DNA of 64,000 nucleotides from Paratinospora sagittata (taxonomy: Eukaryota > Streptophyta > Magnoliopsida > Ranunculales > Menispermaceae): contig CM069603.1 in assembly GCA_035771175.1 (NCBI GenBank), positions 24,528,286 to 24,592,285 of the forward strand. Direction: 5' to 3'. Position numbers and translations under genes: made by a program. Below, one piece after another: positions 20,030 through 32,945 of this stretch; the first letter of the stretch is position 1, and every line of letters begins with the position of its first letter. Under the pieces are notes generated by a model. That model saw only the letters and a list, made by a program, of their open reading frames with translations, was not told where the DNA came from and searched no databases.

Positions 20030-22373
20030 GCGTGAATTGGAGTTTGCGGATTTTCGCGTTACCTTTAGGTTAAAATAATTAAACAGATAAAGTGCACAGT
20101 AGGTAACAATCAAAATAATCAAGTGCAGGAAAAATAAATGGACACAGCGATTTAGAGTGGTTTGGTTCCCCTTGAACCTACGTTCACTACCCGATCACCA
20201 CGATCAGGATTTCCCAATACACTATTAGCTAGTCAACTTATGGGCGTGACTATACATTAACCAACATAAGGGCTTGGTTATATGCCACACACCTTAACCA
20301 ACACAAGGGCTTGGTTAGAAAGCCACATACATTAACTAACACAAGGGCTTTGTTAGAAAGCCGCACACACTAGCCTACACAAGGGTGTGGCTAGAAAGTC
20401 GCACAGTAACTAACTTAAGGGCATGGTTACTAGCCATACAAGTTATGGTATAATCCTTGGTTGACTAGCAAGTCAACAATATATCAAGATTACAAATGAT
20501 AGAGAGAAGTCTTCTAAAACACTCTCAACAATATTAAGTGTACAATCTTGAATGAGTAATCACCACTATTCCAACCACAATATTTTAAATGATGTGAAGT
20601 GTTGAAATAGATGATTTTAAATACTTACAATCGATTCAAATATAAATGATATGAAATAAAGAATTGAATAAGCACATGTATTCAAGTATTGATTCTAACA
20701 ATGATATGTATGAACCTGAAGAATCAATATGCAATAATGATCAAGACTTGATGATTCTAAATATATAAATGGTTAAGATCAAGAATCAAAATGTTCAAAT
20801 AATGATTTATGAAATCGATTCAATATAGTATAAGTTTAGCACAAGATTTGATACCACATCATATGTATGAAACAACTAAACAAGATAATGCAAGATAAAG
20901 ATCAAATATGGTTTCACAAGGTGTACTCAAATCAAAACAATTTTTCAAGATATAAACTCAAGCACAAAGCTGATTTGCTCAAACAAAATCACAAGAATCT
21001 TAGCAGAGAAATTTTACCCAACTTAGGTAAGGATGAAGCTGAGACATTCTTCAAGTGTGATGATGGTTGAGACATATCTTCTTCAATGATAATCAAGAAT
21101 CAACAAGATGTGAATGAATCACTTAAAAATGTCTTGATCCAATGCCCAAGAAAAACACACACGTTTCTCAATGAGTTTGAAGGATTTGGAGAACTATACG
21201 GAAGTATGAATCAAATAGACAAATGTAGGTGAACTTTTGCTTTGAAAGATGTTTAAAAACACTCAAGAACTTGTTTTGGACTTTTAGAAATCAAGGTATG
21301 AAAAAAGGCACAAGTTCATGTATTCTGCAAAAGTTGCTCTTCAAATGAGCAAGTGTGGTATTTATAGAAAAAACACCAGTCTGAGACACAGGAACGCGTT
21401 CCTCAATGCAGGAGCGTGCTTCAACTTTAAAATCTGAAACTTTTCAGATTTCTCTCCAATAAAGGAGCGCGTTCCTTATATGAGGAGTGTGTTCCTTAAT
21501 GTGTTCATTGGGCATAGGAGCGAGGTCCTTAATCAAAAACCACTGACTCTATAAAATTTCCTACTTTGCCCTTCACTACAGGAGCACGTTCCTATTAAGA
21601 AGAGCACGTTTCTTTTTCCCTGATAAAATAAATATGAGTCTCAGGAAAAACCACAGGAGCACGTTCCTATTAAGAGGAGCACGTTCCTTTTTCCCTGATA
21701 AAAAAATATGAGTCTCAGGAAAAACCACAGGGGCACGTTCCTTTCTTAAGGAGCGCCTTATTTCACGTTGAAGCAATAAAAATCTAATTTTTTGATCAAA
21801 AATAGTTTAAGATTATCAAACATATAAACTAACTTTCAAAATTTTTTTGACAAGATTGAAACATAATTGACAAAGATAAACATGTGTAAACCGATCGATT
21901 AAAACAGATGATCAATACATTTGATACGATACACGTAAAATGATAAAACCTTACAAAGTTGGTAATACGAGTGCATGATAATCAATGATTTGAATATGCA
22001 TGATAAACAATTTAAACTATATGATTGCACAATAATCATGGTAATGTGTGTGCATGCATGATCAATATAAAAATAGTGTATATGCATGAGTATGATAACC
22101 TATATGCATGATTTCCAAAAGTATGCAAAACATATTGTGGTTGGAACGTGTAATGGTTACTCTACAACACTAAGATTCTAAACAAGAATTACAAACATGA
22201 AGCTCTTGAATCTTCGTGCAATATTGTTTCATCCACATGCTTTGACAGTATAGTTGAATCCATCTGACATAGCTAGTTAGCATTGTAACAACTACGTCAA
22301 AGAGATTAGTGATCACAAGTACGTTGTTTATAATCATCAAAACAAAAACAGGGCGAGAGCTGTTATATCAACA
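20030..22373 (-). mobile_element. C2 LTR (family C), lacking the last ~30 bp
   Basis: A second C-type LTR next to C1: stem-loop 20156-20188, leader repeats about 20250-20440, TATA-like (minus CTATAAATAC) near 21357-21366, palindrome array about 21390-21750, and end ATATCAACA at 22373. The terminal GGCCAACA end is missing at the C1 junction, so C1 probably inserted in C2 near its end. A ~70-bp duplication of AGGAGCACGTTCC-containing sequence lies at about 21580-21730. Confidence 0.8.
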
Positions 22374-22564
22374 AAATGCACGAAATATAATAATTTCTAA
22401 GAAAATTTCTAAACTGTGAAAGATGTCTAGAATTTCAATTCAACTCCTATCATACTTCATCTTTGATTCTTAAAAATGAAATACATAATGAATCACATGA
22501 AACCACTTATACATTATATAGATAAAGGAAAGCAAGTGAAAAACACATGATTTCAAAATATATA
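22374..22564. other. Unassigned 190 bp between C2 and B1
   Basis: AT-rich, no open frame, no match to other parts of the window that I can see. The B1 LTR begins abruptly after it. Confidence 0.5.
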
Positions 22565-23875
22565 TTTGGCGCAAACGAAAACTCTCAATACGTTTTGAAT
22601 GAATATCAGTTTCGTATTTCATTAGTTAGTTTTTCTGCTCTGAGGCAGCACGTATATATAGGAATAACAGATGCGCAATGGACTTAGTAATTTTGGCACT
22701 CTATGTTATTTCAAATATAACGTTAACATTCTTTCCAGAAATGGATTGATTCAGCTTAATGCAAATTACGGCGATAGCACCTGACTCATCTGATCCTTTC
22801 ATGAAAGAGGAATGTTCTAAAAAAGTTTTAGAACGTTTTAAAAAGTTCTGAAAATTTGTTCTACGATTTTGAAAAGTATTTCGTAGGTTTCTAAAAAAGG
22901 TTAACAGAAATGACAGTAATGTCAGAACAGGAAAAATATATTTTTTGTCGTTTTGTTCTTTTGAAGGAGCTTATAGAACATCAGCGTCCTACTGAACAAT
23001 GAAATGAGGGCGCTATTAAATAGTAAGCGTCCTGACTTATTTTGACAATTAAAAGACTTAAAGCATGACGACGCTACCTCACAGTAAGCATCCTGCTTTG
23101 TTTGAAAAAAACAAAACATATGAGGGCGCTACTCAAGAGTAAGCGTCCTGAACAATTAAAACAATTTTAAGTGCGCTGACAGACGATAAGCGTCCTAAAA
23201 GTTATTTTAAGTTGATTCTAAAGATGAGGGCGCTCCTACACAAGTAGCGTCCTGGTAATTCATTCAACTTATAACTTATCAGCGTCCTTAAAGATAAAAA
23301 TTACTTAAAGAAAAAAGAAAATCTTTTGGTGATATAAAGCTAAATCAACGTCTTGACACTCGCAAAGGTTGATAAAAGAAAGGTCAGTACTAACAAGTAA
23401 GCGTCTTTATTAATCAGATCAATTCAACCTTCAGCGTCTTAACATTTTATTAGCGTGCTGACTCATCAAGTCCAAGAGAGCGCTGCTAAAACATTAGCAT
23501 CCTGAAAGACTTTATAAAGGTGATTTTTTATTTCTTGATTAAAACACGATAAAACATAAAGTAACCGAATTAAATCAACCATGCAACCAATCGATTAAAA
23601 CATGCAGGCATGCATATTGCTAAATCACATGGCATAGAAGGTCTTACAACCTATCATAGTCGAATCATACAAATAAACATCTTCAAATGATCATGGTCTT
23701 CAAGAAGATCTTTTAATACGTTCATCATGCATCATTGAATCTTTGATACCTTCAAGTAAGATTAGATATGCCATATGTGCAGTAATGTCATGAACAAAAT
23801 GTAGATTTGTAATCATCAAAATATTTCAATGTAAGGACATATTTTCATAAGGACATGAGGATAATTGGTTCAACA
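22565..23875 (-). mobile_element. B1 3' LTR, truncated
   Basis: It matches the B1 5' LTR from about 35320 onward and ends GGTTCAACA at 23875, followed by the polypurine complement (minus AAAAAGGGAAAGAT). About 700 bp of the U5 side is missing, with the leader hairpins and stem-loop. TATA (minus CTATATATACG) near 22652-22661; AGCGTCCT array about 22960-23500. Confidence 0.88.
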
Positions 23876-23990
23876 ATCTTTCCCTTTTTGATGATTTCAA
23901 ACACATTACTGTAGGCTTTGAAGCAAGCGAATAAAGTGATGTATGTATGCATGAGATGCAGTACTAATGTTCCTTGTTTCATATGATATG
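23876..23990 (-). other. B1 polypurine tract and 3' untranslated part
   Basis: Non-coding B1 sequence with the polypurine tract at 23876-23890. It matches the B2 3' region at about 56230-56353. Solo LTR D1 interrupts it at 23991. Confidence 0.75.
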
Positions 23991-26950
23991 TGTGACGCCC
24001 TGAAAATTATTTCATCTAGCCCATAACCCAATTGCATTTTGCCCAAACTCTATGTGTTGCCTTGATATGTTTGGTGTTTGTTTGATGGTTGTTTAATGTT
24101 TGTATATTTGATGCTTGATAATGTATATAAATATGTGCATTATAAATTGTATATGGGTCATGTTAAATTAAAGTATAATGCATATGTTATTATTTATGCA
24201 TGGGCCCATTAAACCATGAATTGATATGGGTTAGGATTGATTGAATAAAAGGATAAATGAGAATGAAAATTTGGTGTATTAAATGGATTGGACATTTAAA
24301 ATACATGGGAGCATGAGATTGGTTAAAGTACATGTGGTTGGTATGGGTAGTATGAGACCAACACATGTCAAGTTGGTGCATGAGAATGGACAAGTGTCCC
24401 ATGCCCCATTTCTTTTCTCCAACACATGTCAAGTTGGTGCATGAGAATGGACAAGTGTCCCATGCCCCATTTCTCTTCTCCAATACATGTCAAGTTGGTG
24501 CATGAAAATGAACAAGTGTCCCATGCCCCATTTCTCTTCTCCAACACATGTCAAGTTGGTGCATGAGAATGGGCAAGTGTCCCATGCCCCATTTCTCTTC
24601 TCCAATACATGTCAAGTTGGTGCATGAAAATGGACAAGTGTCCCATGCCCATTTCTCCTTTCCAACACATGTGAAGGTTGGTGCATGAGAGTGGACAAGT
24701 GTCCCATGCCCTACTTCTCTTCCCCAAAGAAGTCCTAGAGGGTGTGATGAGTGGAGAGAAAGGAAAAAAGGAAGAGAAAGGAAAGAAGAAGAGAAAGAAA
24801 AAAGGAGTTGCTTTGAGGAAAGTCTCAGCAACGTTTTCATCAAAGAGCCGGATGTTGGTCCTATATGGTCAGATTGAGCTCCAAATTTGTCAGCAAGTTC
24901 GTATTGTATTGGTATTCATTCTGGTCGGTGGAGATCTTGATTGGAGTTTTCGTCTAAGAGATATAACCTCTCAAACAAAGCTGGTCGGAAAGTTTGGATT
25001 TCTCGCGCAGTTTAAATCAAACTTGAAGATCTCCTACATCTACCGTTAGATGGATATGATATTTCGGAATGTGGTTTACAGCTGATCTGTCTGCATTATT
25101 AATGGTGGTGATGTTTATGGTTAAGTATGTTGTGTGATATAGTCATCTGAGTTCGAGTATTTGCAGAAGGAAAGGAGAAATTGTTTGATTAGAGACTTGT
25201 TCATCAAAGAAACTTATCTTTTTGGTCCACCGTTGGAGTGAGCTGATTTTTGTACAGAAGGTTTGTTTCTTAACATAATTCAATATGTACGGTTGATTTA
25301 GTGATTACATATTTATGTTGGTAGATTGATACATCTGAACAGAATATTGAATGAAGAATTGGTAGGGTTGCTTGTATTAGACCGAAATTTAGAATATGAA
25401 CTTAGACCTTTCCAAATAGCTTGCATGTTAACTATGTTGACCTAGTTGCCATTGTAAATGAACCCATGATGCAAAATCAGTGATATACATTGCTGAACAT
25501 GGTGACCTAGTGTAAATCGGCAATATGGCCTAAGTTTGGAATATTTAATATTTTAGGGCTTTTGATGTTTTTGGCCTAGAATCATTGAATTGATGCAACT
25601 TATGTTTAATTAAGCATGATTAGGGTTGATTATGCTACTGATTTGGTGGTTGTGACCATATCATGGGTTATGCCTACTTGTGATCAAATGGCCCAATTTG
25701 AGCATGTTTATGCCTAAGGAATTGAAAATCAGTATTTTTGATTAATAGAATTGTTTATGAATGAGAACTATGCATTAGAGGCCTAAGTCATGTGATTTGA
25801 GTTGAATGACGGGATTAGATGGGATTTAGGCCTATTGTCTATATGTGGGCTGATTTTGGGTTGATGTGTAATGTCTATGTGGTTGAGGATAGAAATTGAT
25901 GTATGGTAGGATATTGATGAATGTTTCAGGATCTTGATTGGGTTGATTCGGTTTGGTGGCCGTGTGTGGTTAGATACTCTCGCGAGGCTTGGTTGTGAGT
26001 AGACTTCATTTATGATTATATCTTTTATGTCATCATGTCACTTATATATATTGTATGTTGAAAGCATGAATGTGTCTTAATGTTTTGAATGATGCATTGA
26101 TTTGAGAAAACCTTATGACTTTGGTTGGGCCCATCTATCTGGCTAATAGGGGGACTTAACCTTGTCATAGGAGGATTTTAAAAAGGAAATATTTGGGGAG
26201 GAGAATGGTACGGCGAAATAAACGTGCACTACTATCCCCAAATTAACATGATTGGGGATGAGAACGGTACGGTGAAATAGACGTTCACTAGTAGCCCCAA
26301 TGCATGGGGAATGTGGATCCAAATTGATAATCTTTTACTTGCATCGAACTTATTATAAATGCTTGATTCTATATGTTATGAGCTTTTAATCATGCTACAC
26401 ATTGACATGCATACATGGTATTTATTGATGAGTATTGATAGCATATTTGAATTCTATTCACTGGGCACCGTTGGCTCACCCTCATTTTCCTCTTTTAGGT
26501 CCTTCTGTCCTGAATAAGGGCAAAGGAGTAGTCGTATCTTGAGGGCCTTGCCGGCGAGAGAATCCAAGGCCTCGATGTGAGTTAAGAGGCATTTTGATTG
26601 AACTGTGTTTTACATTATGATGTATTATATTTTGGACTATGTAATTATAACAATTGCCACATTGTAGTATGGGTGAGTTGGGACTTGTTAGTTAGACCAT
26701 GTGGACACATGACAATTTTATTTATGGTTCATTTTTAGGGAGTATCTCTTGTCTTGGATGATTAATACAGTTGGTAGTTTTGTTTAGTACCTGTTTATAT
26801 TATGTCGTTGTTCGTGATAAGGCTCGTAGGGTCTCAACCCCCTCACGAGGGTTGAGGACTGGTTTGAGATGCCTGTGTCGGGCGTCCCGCCCCGGCATTC
26901 CGCACCCCTTTCCTAGCGGGGTTGGTGGTCCGGGGTGCGGGGTCGCCACA
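23991..26950 (+). mobile_element. Solo LTR D1 (2960 bp)
   Basis: It begins TGTGACGCC and ends GGTCGCCACA, with a perfect 5-bp duplication ATATG at 23986-23990 and 26951-26955. No internal region or coding motif. It contains six tandem ~60-bp repeats (24356-24720). The block CACTGGGCACCGTTGGCTC near 26460 resembles one common in plant gypsy LTRs, so gypsy affiliation is possible. D2 is its inverted relative. Confidence 0.92.
24356..24720 (+). repeat. 60-bp tandem repeat in D1
   Basis: Six head-to-tail copies, 60-61 bp each, starting near 24359, 24420, 24481, 24541, 24601 and 24661. The core includes ACATGTCAAGTTGGTGCATG and GACAAGTGTCCCATG. Because the unit is near 60 bp, it gives artificial repeated open frames on both strands. 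Confidence 0.92.
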
Positions 26951-27545
26951 ATATGAGTATATTAGCAAGGAATGTACATAAACTATCACTAAGACTCCCC
27001 CTTAGTGTTATACTCCCTCTGAGTTTATGATGCTTCAATGATAATACTTTTTCTCCCTTTTGAAATATCAAAAAGAGTAAAGTAACATGAATATATCTCC
27101 CCCATATGGAGGTAAGCATCAAAGTGCTACAGATCGGTTTCAGAGAATATTCCAAGTTCTCTGTGAATATGAACAAACTGGTCTTTTGGTAGGGCTTTAG
27201 TAAATATATCAGCCAGTCGTTCTTTGGTTCCAATATGAGATAATACGACTTCTCCATTTTGCACATGATCCCGTAAAAGGTGATGTCTTATTTGAATATG
27301 CTTAGTTCAGGAGTACAATACAAGATTTTTAGATATGTTAATAACACTAGTATTATCAAATAAAATTTCAGCACATTGAATAAATATTTGATAATCCTGA
27401 AGTTGTTGTTTCATCTAAAGAACCTGAGAACATCAACTGCAACATATTCTGCTTCAGCTGTGGATAGTGCCACAGAATGTTGTTTCTTGCAGAACCAAGA
27501 AATCAGAGAATTTCCAAGAAAGTGACAAAATTCAGAGGTACTTTT
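26951..27545 (-). pseudogene. B1 RNase H and 3' end, decayed
   Basis: Minus-strand remnant between D1 and D2. Fragments of the copia RNase H pattern can be read across frameshifts (AEAEYVA-like near 27440-27460; IRHHLLRDHVQNGE-like near 27250-27290), and the C-terminal ELGIFSETD-like end lies near 27140. It matches B2 at 55624-56080. Many stops. Confidence 0.7.
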
Positions 27546-27759
27546 TCAATCAGTTAAACTGTCGGCATAGTCGAAGTCTACATAACTTCTGAGATCAAAA
27601 GTAGTACCTTTGGAATAACAAATTCCTAAATTTTTTGTGCCATTTATGTATCTGAATATTCGTTTGACACATTTTAAATGAGATTCTTTCGGTTCATATT
27701 GAAATCTTGCACATAGACAGACACTTAACATAATGTGAGGTCGACTTGCTGTTAGGTAC
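27546..27759 (-). pseudogene. B1 reverse transcriptase C-terminal segment
   Basis: Continuation of the RT beyond the D2 insertion: LTASRPHIMLSVCLCARFQ, then KCVKRIFRYINGTKNLG and a YSKGTTFDLRSYVD segment, ending in a stop at 27546. This is the conserved tail of copia RT leading to RNase H. The frame from 27765 up to 27944 is D2 sequence. Confidence 0.8.
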
Positions 27760-27764
27760 AGAAG

Positions 27765-30700
27765 TGTGGCGACCCCGCACCCCAGACCACCAACCCCGTA
27801 AGGAATGGTGTGCGGAATGCCGGGGCGGGACGCCCGGCGTAGGGGTCTCCAACCACTTCTCAACCTCCGTGAGGTGGTTGAGACCCTACGAGCCTTATCC
27901 CAAACAACGACATAATATAGAAAGGTACTAAACAAAACTACCAACCGTATTAATCATCCAAGACAAGAGATACTCCATAAAAATGAACCATAAATAAAAC
28001 CGTCATAATCCCTACAGTCCATCAAGATTGACATACACATAAAGTCCAAAACTATGGGTAAAAAAAAAACCCTCATATGCCCACATGGTCTATCTAACAA
28101 GTCTCAACTCACCCATACTACAATGTGGTAAGTGTTATAATTACATAGTCCAAAATATAATACATCATAATTTCAAACACAATTCAATCAAAATGCCTCT
28201 CAACTCACATCGAGGCCTTGGATTCTCTCGCAGGCAAGACCCTCAAGATATGACTACTCCTTTGCCCTTTTTCGGGACAGAAGGACCTGAAAGAGGAAAA
28301 TTAGGGTGAGCCAACAGTGCCCAGTGAATAGAATTCAAATATGCTATCAATACTCATCAATAAATATCATGTATGCATGTCAATGTGTAGAGCTCATATC
28401 ATATAGATATCAAGCATTTATAATAAGTTCGATGCAAGTAAAAGCTTATCAATTCGGATCCACATTCCACATGCATTGGGGTTACTAGTGAACGTCTATT
28501 TCACCGTACCGTTGACCCCAATCATGTTTATTTGGGGTTACTAGTGCACGTCTATTTCACCGTACCGTTCTCATCCCCAAATATTTCCTTTTTAAAACCC
28601 TCCTATGACAAGGTTAAGTCCCCCTATTAGCCAGATAGATGGGCCCAACCAAAGTCATAAGGTTTTCTCAAATCAATGCATCATTCAAAACATTAGAACA
28701 CATTCATGCTTTCAACATACAATATATATAAGTGATATGATGACATAAAAGATATAATCATAAATGAAGTCTACTCACAACCAAGCCTCGCGAGAGTATC
28801 TAACCACACACGGACACCAAACCGAATCAATCCAATCAAGGTCCTCAACCATTTATCAATAACCAACCATACATCAATTTCTATGCTCAATCACATAGAC
28901 ATTACATATCAACCCTAAATCAGCCCACATATAGACAATAGGCCTAAATCCCATCTAATCCCACCATTCAACTCAAATCACATAACATAGGCCTCTAATG
29001 CATAGTTCTCATTCATAAACCATTCTATTATTCAAAAATACTGATTTTCAATTCCTTAGGCACAAACATGCTCAAATTGGGCCATTTGATCAAAAGTAGG
29101 CATAACCCATGATATGGTCACAACCACCAAATCAGTAGCATAATCAACCCTAATCATGCTTAATTAAACATAAGTTGCATCAATTCAATGATTCTAGGCG
29201 AAAAGCATCAAAAGCCCTAAAGTATGAAATTTTCCATACTTAGGTCATATTGCCGATTTACGCTAGGTCACCATGTTCAGCCATGTATATCACTGATTTT
29301 GCATCATGGGTTCATCAACAATGGCAACTAGGTCAACATAGTTGACATGCAAGCTATTTGGAAAGGTCTAAGTTCATATTCTAAATTTAGGTCTAATACA
29401 ATCAACCCTACCAATTCTTCATTTAATATTCTGTTCAGATGTATCAATCGACCAACATAAATATTTAATCACAAAATGAACCGTAGAGATTGAATTATGT
29501 TAAGAACCAAACCTTCTCTCCAAAAATTAGCTCAATCCAACGGTGGACCGAAAAGATAAGCCACTTTGATGAACAAGTCTCTAATCAGATAATTTGTCCT
29601 TTCCTGCTGCAAATAATCAAACTCAGATGACTATATCACACAACATACTTAATGCATAAACATCTTCACCGTTCATAATTGATAAAGATCAGTTGTAAAC
29701 CACATACCCAAATATCATTTCCATCCAACGGTAGCTTTAGTCGATATAAAAGTTTGAATGGAACTGCGCGAGAAATCCAGACTTTCCGACCAGCTTTGTT
29801 TGAGAGGTTATATCTCTTAGACGAAAACACTAATCAAGATCTCCACCGACCAGAATGAATAACCATAAGCTACGAACTTGCTGACAAATTTGAGCTCAAT
29901 CGGACCATATATTCTCAAGATCCAGCTGTTTGATGAAAATGTTGCAGAGACTTCCTCAAAACAACTCCCTCTTTCTTTCTCCTCTTCTTTCCTTTCTCTT
30001 CTTTTTTCTTGTCTCTTTACTCATCTCACCCTCTAAGACTTCCTTGGGGAAGAGAAGTAGGGCATGGGACACTTGTCCACTCTCATGCACCAACCTTGAC
30101 ATGTGTTGGAGAGGGAAAATGGGGCATGGGACACTTATCCATTTTCATGCACCAACTTGACATGTATTGGAGAAGAGAAATGGGGCATGGAACACTTGTC
30201 CATTTTTATGCACCAACTTGACATGTGTTGGTCTCATGCACCAACTTGACATGTGTTGGAGAAGAGAAATAGGGCATGGGACACTTGTTCATTTTCATGC
30301 ACCAACTTGCATGTATTGGAGAAGAGAAATGGGGCATGGGACACTTGTCCATTCTCATGCACCAACTTGACATGTGTTGGTCTCATGCACCAACTTGACA
30401 TGTGTTGGAGAAAAGAAATGGGGCATTGGACACTTGTCCATTCTCATGCACCAACTTGGCATGTGTTGGTCTCATACTACCCATACCAACCACATGTACT
30501 TTAACCAATCTCATGCTCCCATGTATTTTAAATGTCCAATCCATTTAATGCACCAAATTTTCATTTTCATTTATCCTTTTATTCAATCAATCCTAACACA
30601 TATCAATTCATGGTTTAATGGGCCCATGCATAAATAATAACATATGCATTATACTTTAATTAACATGACCCATATACAATTTATGATGCACATATTTATA

Positions 30701-30835
30701 TACATTATCAAGCATCAAATATACAAACATTAAACAACCATCAAACAAACACCAAACATATCAAGGCAACACATAGAGTTTGGGCAAAATACAATTGGGT
30801 TATGGGCTAGATGAAATAATTTTTGGGGCGTCACA
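27765..30835 (-). mobile_element. Solo LTR D2 (3071 bp), inverted to D1
   Basis: It begins TGTGGCGACCCC and ends GGGGCGTCACA, with a perfect duplication AGAAG at 27760-27764 and 30836-30840. It is the reverse-orientation relative of D1 through its whole length, including the 60-bp tandem repeats (about 30050-30480, with extra partial units). It splits the B1 RT. No coding motif. Confidence 0.93.
30050..30480 (-). repeat. 60-bp tandem repeat in D2
   Basis: Seven to nine full or partial copies of the D1 60-bp unit in the opposite orientation. Two ~28-bp partial units (TTGGTCTCATGCACCAACTT) are inserted at about 30227 and 30379. The copy number differs from D1, showing expansion or loss since the two diverged. 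Confidence 0.88.
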
Positions 30836-30840
30836 AGAAG

Positions 30841-31640
30841 ATTTCCAATCATGCTTCTATAAAGTTTTGAATTAATTGATTTACCTTTTTCATCCTTATC
30901 TAATTTGATTGCAGAAGTACAAAGAGTGTCAATAGATTTCAAATTGTGCATTTGAAACCTTTTAACCATTTGCTTAGCATACTTTGATTGGCTTAAGAAG
31001 GTGCCTTTCGACATTTGTTTAATTTCTAAGCCGAGAAAGTATGTAAGTTCTCCTATCATACTCATTTCAATTTCCTTCTGCATTAATTTTGAAAAGTCAT
31101 CACATAGTTCTTTGTTTGATGCACCAAAAATGATATCGTCCACATATATTTGAACAATGAGCATATTATCATTGTGGTGTTTGACAAACAAAGTTGGATT
31201 AAGTTTTCTTTTTTGAAACTTATGATCTAAAAAAAATGAACTCAGTCGATCATACCAAGCTCTTGGAGCTTGTCTCAATCCATATAAGGCTTTGTAGAGT
31301 TTAAACACATATTCCGGGTCTTGGGCATCCCCAAACCCTGGAGGTTGTTCCACATATACCTCTTCATTGGTGTAACCATTTAGAAAAACACTCTTCACAT
31401 CCAATTGGTATAAGAAAAAATCCTTGTAACAAGCATAGGCAAGTAACATTTTTATTTCCTCTAGTCTTGCTACTGGGGCAAAAGCTTCTTTGAAGTCTAT
31501 GCCTTCTTCTTGGTTGTACCCTTGTGCAACCAGTCTAGCCTTATTGCAGACAATAATGCCTTGTTCATTCTTTTTGTTCCTAAAGATCCATTTGGTTCCT
31601 ATAACCGATTAATGAAAAGGTCTAGGAACTAATTCCCATA
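30841..31640 (-). pseudogene. B1 reverse transcriptase, main part
   Basis: Copia RT on the minus strand. Visible in order: [14 protein letters not shown] near 31570-31610, a stop-broken segment, then an open stretch from 31449 with [25 protein letters not shown], the catalytic YVDDIIFG near 31130-31150, [13 protein letters not shown] and KLYRSMIG. D2 interrupts it after MIGNLL; it resumes at 27759. The YVDD motif is intact, unlike B2. The function of such RT is known: it copies element RNA in cytoplasmic particles. Confidence 0.88.
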
Positions 31641-31883
31641 CTTTGTTGTGCAGAAAGTGTCATAGTTCTTCTTGCATAGCAAGAATCCAGTTTTCATCTT
31701 TCAGTGCATCTTCCACTTTAATTGGTTCAAATTGTGATACAAAAGCAACAACCTCTTGATCTTTTTGAATTGAGACTCTAGTGTCTACACCTTTTCTTGG
31801 ATCTCCTAAAATTTGATCTTGGGAAAGACCTTGAAGTAGTCTAGAGTTTTTAGAAGATTCTAGAGATGGTTCAGGTTCAAGAT
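31641..31883 (-). pseudogene. B1 integrase-RT connecting region, decayed
   Basis: Minus-strand sequence coding for the variable stretch between integrase and RT (LLQGLSQDQILGDPRKGV-like, then FVSQFEPIKVEDALKDENW-like), with stops. It aligns with B2 at 49080-49330. Confidence 0.65.
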
Positions 31884-32312
31884 CTATAACCTTGGTTGTC
31901 TTAGGTTCATCGTCATCAAATCTTTTCTAATCAAAACTCGGTTCATCACATAGCAGGCAATGTTTATAGCTTCACCCCAAAATTGATTTGCAGTGTTATA
32001 CTCATTGAGCATTGTTCTACACATCTCCTGCAGAGTTCTGTTCTTTCTTTCAACTACACCATTTTGCAGTGGTGTCCTAGGGGTTGATGGATGGTGAGTG
32101 TGACCTTGATTGTTACAAAATTCTTTGAGATTTTTATTAACAAATTCACCACCTCTATCACTCCTAATTATGTTGATTTTGTACCCTTTTTCATTTTCGA
32201 CTCTTTTACAAAATTTTATAAATGTTTCACAAGCATCAGATTTATGAGCTAATAGAAATACCCATGTAAATCTAGTAAAGTCATCAACAATCATAAACAC
32301 ATGATTTACCAC
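31884..32312 (-). pseudogene. B1 integrase core
   Basis: Copia integrase catalytic domain: FMIVDDFTRFTW (first Asp), IIRSDRGGEFVN (second Asp), NGVVERKNRTLQ (Glu), then MLNEYNTANQFWGEAI. The DDE triad is present. After RKDL the frame jumps to MTMNLRQPRL because of a 277-bp deletion relative to B2, which removes the region between core and connection. Integrase inserts the cDNA copy; this one is truncated. Confidence 0.88.
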
Positions 32313-32945
32313 CTAATCTGTGGGTTTTGGTTGTTCTGAAAAGATCCATGTAAATCAGTTCGAGAGCTCTAGAGGTTGATTGATGCCTCTTGCTCTTAAA
32401 TGATGATCTAATGTGCTTGCCAAGTTGACATGGTTCACAAACCTTGTCATTTGAGTAAGTTCCTTCCGGAATTCCTGTGGCCTGATCATGTTTAAAAATC
32501 CTAGATATGTTGTCCATATTAATATGAGCTAATCTCTTCTGCCATAGCCATGCATCATTACTAGAGATAGCACTTAAACATGTTACATTTTGTTTCTTCA
32601 TGTCATTGAAGTTTGTGCAACACACATTATTAATTCTAGATGCCATGAATGCAACAATTTTATCAACATGCTTGACAATACACCTATTTTCCTCAAATGA
32701 AATATCATAACCTTTGTCACATAATTGACTTATGCTCAAGAGATTATGCTTTAGCCCTTTAACATAAAGTACATCAGATATGGATAGAGAATCATTACAA
32801 ATAGTTCCAATGCCTTTAATATCACCTTTGCTATCGTCTCCGAAGGTCACCTTTCCTCTTTTCTTCTTTTCAAGGCTCAGAAAGTTAGATCTATCTCCAG
32901 ACATGTGCCTGAAACAACAACTATCTAGATACCATACATCTTCAT
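32284..32945 (-). pseudogene. B1 protease remnant and pre-integrase domain
   Basis: Minus-strand. The region WYLDSCCFRHMSGD (about 32895-32940) corresponds to the copia protease active site WYLDSGCSRHM; the DSG glycine is Cys here, so the protease is probably dead. Then come LSISDVLYVKGLKHNLLSISQL and the zinc-binding pre-integrase part with LAHIN and CEPCQLGKH. A frame change joins it to the integrase core at about 32300. Confidence 0.8.

Noticed and set aside
24190..24843. Open frames with repeated Cys/His/Trp peptides in D1 (and 29930-30637 in D2)
   Set aside because: They are translations of a ~60-bp tandem repeat inside solo LTRs, on both strands, with no start context or homology.
26771..26956. 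Arginine-rich frame at the D1 end and its relative in D2 (27765-27944)
   Set aside because: LTR terminus sequence; in D2 it runs on into B1 RT by chance.
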